Positions 60,331-64,000 of a DNA stretch of 64,000 nucleotides are shown here, piece by piece (the stretch's first letter is position 1; each line of letters begins with the position of its first letter). Below the pieces are notes generated by a model, which saw only the letters and a list, made by a program, of their open reading frames with translations, ran no database searches and was not told the DNA's origin. The position numbers and the translations under genes are program-made. The stretch comes from Cryptomeria japonica (taxonomy: Eukaryota; Streptophyta; Pinopsida; Cupressales; Cupressaceae). The stretch covers positions 100,919,897 through 100,983,896 of the forward strand of contig NC_081407.1 in NCBI RefSeq assembly GCF_030272615.1. The letters run 5' to 3'.

Positions 60331-61639
60331 TTAAAAAATACCTTCTTTTTTTTCTTTTGTCATCCATTTAAACAAATTGAAATGGAGTTACCTTCAAATT
60401 TCGTACTCTACAATTTAGATAGCTAGCATGAAATTTATTTGCTGATGATGTAAAATTTATTACCTTTTCTATTTCTGTTGGCCATTAAAATACTGATTGT
60501 TTTTATTTATGCTCTTAAAATCAATGCTATATGGAAGCAAATGACGTAGAAATTTACGAGTCTGTTTGATGGAGTTGTGCAACCGATCCTTTTAGTTTTC
60601 AACAAACAATTTGCATCCTTCATGTTAAGTATGGAAGTGCCCCATTAATAAATTCTCAATAAAATCTTATTTGTTAGTTCCTCATTTTAGCTATTTTCTT
60701 GCATGAGTAACTCTAGGCAATAAAAAAGTAGACAACTTTGCTAATGTTTAGTGACTTGATGATTTTCGATTATTTTTGTTATTTTTTTTAAAGTTTTGCG
60801 ACTACAACGTAATATACAAATAAAAAACAAATGTCCATTCTTAAATTTTGTAAAATGAATGTTGGAAAGAAAATATATGATAATGCTTGTGCTTCAATGT
60901 CTAATTGTATGGTCCTTGTCATGAATTCTATTTGTTGTTTTGTATAATGTTGTTTAGGGTCAATTATTTCATTGTTAAATGTTTAATTAAGTTTTCATCT
61001 TGTCATATTGTAATCTTTGCTAGATTTTATTTAATGTTTTCTCTTGCAAGTTTTTAACATGTAATTTTCATTTTTTCAATAAATAAATAAACACTTAGGA
61101 TATAGTCATGTTGTAAGAGAAGGACACACAACTAACTATTTTTGTTTAATGAGATACTATGAAAAAACACAATAACAACACCTCCAGTAAGATTGTTGTG
61201 AGTATTTAGCAATTTAGTAGTTGAGAATAAGTAATTTTATGTAATGTTTGCACAATATTTTACATAATATAATTTTGAGTGTTCATTGACAGTATTTTGT
61301 AATGTGGGTTTCTATGCTTTTCATCTTACTAGTGTTGGTATTAGAGTCCATGGTGGGAAATATATTGGATGCAAGTAATGTGGAGATTTAGTAGCACTTG
61401 AAAAGAAGAGAAATGTAGCATTTTTTCACTTAGCTTAGAGAAATGGTATGAAAGATTGTTGTTATTTATTTTTTGAATGTTGAAATCTATTTTCAATTCA
61501 TTAAACATTTTGCAATTTATTAAATTTGGCATTAATTGTGAGATATATTTATTCAAAGATTATTCTCCTTTGTAGTGACTAAAATGTTGGGCTATGATTT
61601 TTTTGAGTTGATAGTAAATCAAATTTATTGAAGGGAAAT
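60331..61639. other. AT-rich intergenic DNA, nothing recognised
   Basis: Frames are short and without motifs. No LTR, RNA gene or tandem repeat is visible. Confidence 0.5.
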
Positions 61640-62632
61640 TGGGCATCCCAGAACAACCATCTAAGAAAAGTATGCACATCTAGCATCAAAAAAAAATGCA
61701 CACTACTATGCCATAAATCATACATATTTCCCACATTTCCCACATTAACCCTTAGAGGAAAGCAATTGCAATTTTAGATCTTGCAAGACCAAAGAGAAGT
61801 TTCAACATCATGCATACATTTAGATTCAACAACATAGAATCATAAAGCAAAAGAAAAAGAAAAAATCTAATAGAACACAGATTTATCATAGGGAAAACCA
61901 TTTCGGGTAAAATAACCTCACACTCCAAAATCAAAGAGCCATTGTATTGTTCAGCAACTAATATACAGTTACATTACAATTTTCAGGCTTTAGGCCTCTA
62001 CATGGAGATTTAAATCCTACTCCATCCTGGAGAAAATCCGACAACATAACCCCTATAAAATTAACTCCTCTCTCTTTTCAACTCCTCTAGCAATTCTTAC
62101 ATTTATAGAGTTTACAATGCAAAAACCAATAGCTTCCCACAAGCGTCTGCATTCAATGTATCTATGAATATAATTAGAACCTTCCTTTTGCATAACTCTT
62201 GTATAAATAATATTTAATACAAATATTATTTATTCCATGAACATAAATCATCTAAGATGAGATAAACAAGCATTTTGCTAATTTGGAACTTTCCATTTTA
62301 CTCCAAGCCTATCCAAGTAGTAGATTTGGTCCCGTTGAAAACATTTCCAAAAACGTGCTAAAGAATGTGATTGCCACATGTCACTTGGAAGGGGGTTTGA
62401 GAAGATCCTAAGAATTTTACTTCTCCAAAGTTCCCTCCTTGTGCCAAGTGTCACAATTTCCTTTCACCTCAAATCTTGTTGCACCCAACTTGCCATCAGG
62501 CCCCGCAATTAAACTTTGCACTTTAGAAACTAATATATTCTATTAAATAAATAAAATCAGCACATAAGACCATTAAAAATAATTAAATAATTCCCTTTGG
62601 ACTCCTAAGGTTGAGGCAACTTAATCCCAACA
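61640..62632 (-). repeat. 3' LTR of a Copia-type element (left boundary uncertain)
   Basis: On the minus strand the LTR starts TGTTGGGATTAAGTTGCC at 62632, directly after a polypurine tract. It contains the stretch ATTTTACCCGAAATGGTTTT near 61905, which resembles the R/U5 region of many plant Copia LTRs. The other end was placed at about 61640 only because the composition changes there; the true end could be anywhere from about 61600 to 61900. The partner LTR is not in the window. Confidence 0.6.
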
Positions 62633-62644
62633 ATCTCCCACTTG
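62633..62644 (-). promoter_or_regulatory. Polypurine tract of the Copia-type element
   Basis: The minus strand reads CAAGTGGGAGAT immediately before TGTTGGGA. This GTGGGAGAT-TGTTGGGA junction is the classic Copia PPT and LTR start. Confidence 0.8.
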
Positions 62645-63304
62645 ATGAAGACCTTATAGGAGTCATCTCATCACAAGATTTACACTGCTAAGAGTTGCCT
62701 AATGAAACCACATCATCACTAGCATCCATGAAACCACATAGATCCAAAACATGCTCTCATGGTCCATCAAGACATATGCAACAACATCCAAGATGTGCAC
62801 CATCTTAGGCAACAAACCCAATCATCCTCCAACATGCCACCTATGGAAGAAAAGGAACAAGCCAAGGTGAAAATGAATCAGTCTAAAGAACACAAATAAA
62901 AGATCCCAGTGATATCAAAGGCTACGTGATATTGCCACCACTCCATTGTGCTCACAAGCTATATAGAAGCATCAACAACATCAACTTCAAAGCCCATAAC
63001 CAAAACACAACCGCGAAGTAATCCTCAAGAAAACAAGATAAACCACCAACTAGAACAACAATAAAACTGAATGCTCCCATCCAACTGATAAACCCACATA
63101 ACTGAAAATAGCACCCACAACAAGTGCCAATTCATCCAATCACCCATACCTCGAAGGTATAAACCATCAGTAAACTCATGCCACCAACATAACCAACCCA
63201 ATAAACTGCAACCTAAAGCTCCATGTGAAAAACCAGTCAATAAAGACCAAACACATCCAGGAACTCTCATTGCATGGGTAATGTTGAATCTAAAAAGGTC
63301 AAAA
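62645..63304 (-). other. 3' internal fragment of the Copia-type element
   Basis: By position this is the stretch between pol and the 3' LTR. No RNase H or other pol motif is seen; an 81-codon Trp-rich minus-strand frame (63270-63025) does not look like a real protein. The element is interrupted on the right by the LTR starting at 63305. Confidence 0.45.
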
Positions 63305-64000
63305 TGTTGGCATATGGCCAGAGTTTGATGACATGATGATAATGTATGTTTTCATTGATGTTAATATGTGAAAGTGTGAACAGGTATATTGAAGTAAGAA
63401 AACTCGCAAGTGAACCGGTGTGTGCAAAAAGTGAACCGGTATGTGCAAAAAGTGAACTAGTATATGCAAAGTTTGTATCGGGGTTTTATTTGATATGACT
63501 ACCAGTTGGTAGTCTCATCTGCAGGGTTTCTGGTTGATGAATTCCAAATCTGTGAGATTTGACCGATGAAATCCTGTGATGAGTTAGCATTGAAATGAAG
63601 ATCAGATCGTGTTTCCACATCAGCCTTATGCACGTGAAGTATTTCCTTGAGGATTTTGCATAAGAAGATTGATTCTATTTACCTCAAGAATGTGCAAAAT
63701 CTTAGTAAATGGTGGAGAGCGTGTGATGGGTTATCGGCTTCTAGAAGCAGTGAAGAACAAATGATGCAGAATGTCTTGAGAATTGTTCAAGATTGTTTTA
63801 CCCTATGTAATGTGATTAAATGGTTAGGATTGGACCAAACTGTATTGTTAACCTAGATGCTTAGGGTTTTTGGTTTTGACCACCGACCTAATTGCTATCT
63901 ATAAGGTTGATGATGGTTTTCATTTGAAGTTGTTGGCAAATGAATGTATGTGAGGTGATTCTTGCCAGACCAAATGAGTAAGCAGAGATCTATTGAGTGT
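63305..64000 (+). repeat. Start of another LTR (plus strand), runs off the window
   Basis: It begins TGTTGGCATATGGCCAGAG, the same kind of start as the minus-strand ends of the LTRs at 41916 and 50014. CCGGT motifs and a 21-bp triplication follow. Neither its far end nor an internal region is visible, so it could be a solo LTR or a complete element. A 69-codon frame within it (63647-63856) has no domain. Confidence 0.6.
63409..63471 (+). repeat. Three 21-bp tandem units containing CCGGT
   Basis: The units are 63409-63429 AGTGAACCGGTGTGTGCAAA(A), 63430-63450 AGTGAACCGGTATGTGCAAA(A) and 63451-63471 AGTGAACTAGTATATGCAAA(G). They lie about 100 bp into the LTR, within what would be its U3 region, so they are candidate enhancer repeats. 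The third unit has lost the CG. Confidence 0.85.

Noticed and set aside
63025-63270. Trp-rich 81-codon minus-strand frame
   Set aside because: The extreme Trp and Leu content comes from CCA/CAA-rich plus-strand text in a Copia 3' non-coding region.
1-64000. tRNA, rRNA or snRNA genes
   Set aside because: No cloverleaf-like A/B-box arrangement or rRNA core sequence was noticed on either strand by eye. A covariance-model scan (tRNAscan-SE, Infernal) would be decisive.

Overview
The window looks like repeat-dominated nuclear DNA from a seed plant with a large genome. A gymnosperm (conifer) is my best guess, from the mix of decayed LINEs, chromoviruses and Sirevirus-like Copia elements with CCGGT-rich LTRs separated by long AT-rich stretches. 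That is an inference and no species can be named. I see no intact host gene, rRNA or tRNA gene, and no bacterial-type operon. Nearly every recognisable coding stretch is a transposable-element protein on the minus strand, broken by stops or frameshifts.

Layout. 1-6059: a 5'-truncated LINE (ORF1, endonuclease, reverse transcriptase, RNase H, minus strand) followed on the same strand by an unrecognised ORF that runs off the window edge. 6060-12903: AT-rich DNA with a 174-bp tandem duplication and a duplicated 88-bp exon-like cassette. 12904-20293: a Ty3/gypsy chromovirus, minus strand, with both LTRs, a tRNA-iMet-type primer binding site, gag, protease, RT, RNase H, a mutated integrase and a C-terminal chromodomain. 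20294-29568: mostly unassigned, with small tandem repeats and a long pyrimidine-biased block. 29569-35768 and 45126-47632: one dimeric satellite array (period about 488 bp) split by a 9.36-kb insertion. The insertion is a second, different LINE (minus strand) flanked by a 15-16 bp target duplication, and it carries a nested 1,056-bp solo LTR. 47633-49207: an AT-rich 358-bp tandem array. 49208-56880: a Sirevirus-like Copia LTR element without detectable pol. It carries a Gag C-terminal region with a coiled coil and several CCHC knuckles, then a long unrecognised second ORF of about 1,146 codons. 56881-61640: decayed plus-strand coding remnants, a degenerate short tandem repeat and a small retroelement insertion. 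61640-63304: the 3' LTR, PPT and 3' end of a Copia element on the minus strand. 63305-64000: the start of another LTR on the plus strand with a 21-bp triplication containing CCGGT.

How the parts relate. Insertion order can be read directly in one place: satellite array first, then LINE, then the LTR element that left a solo LTR. The most unusual object is the 49.2-56.9 kb element. Its reading frames are almost continuous despite 16 in-frame stops, so a long non-pol protein seems to have been maintained inside a Copia-type vehicle until fairly recently. The second point of interest is that each LINE is followed, beyond its RNase H and on the same strand, by an additional unrecognised ORF.
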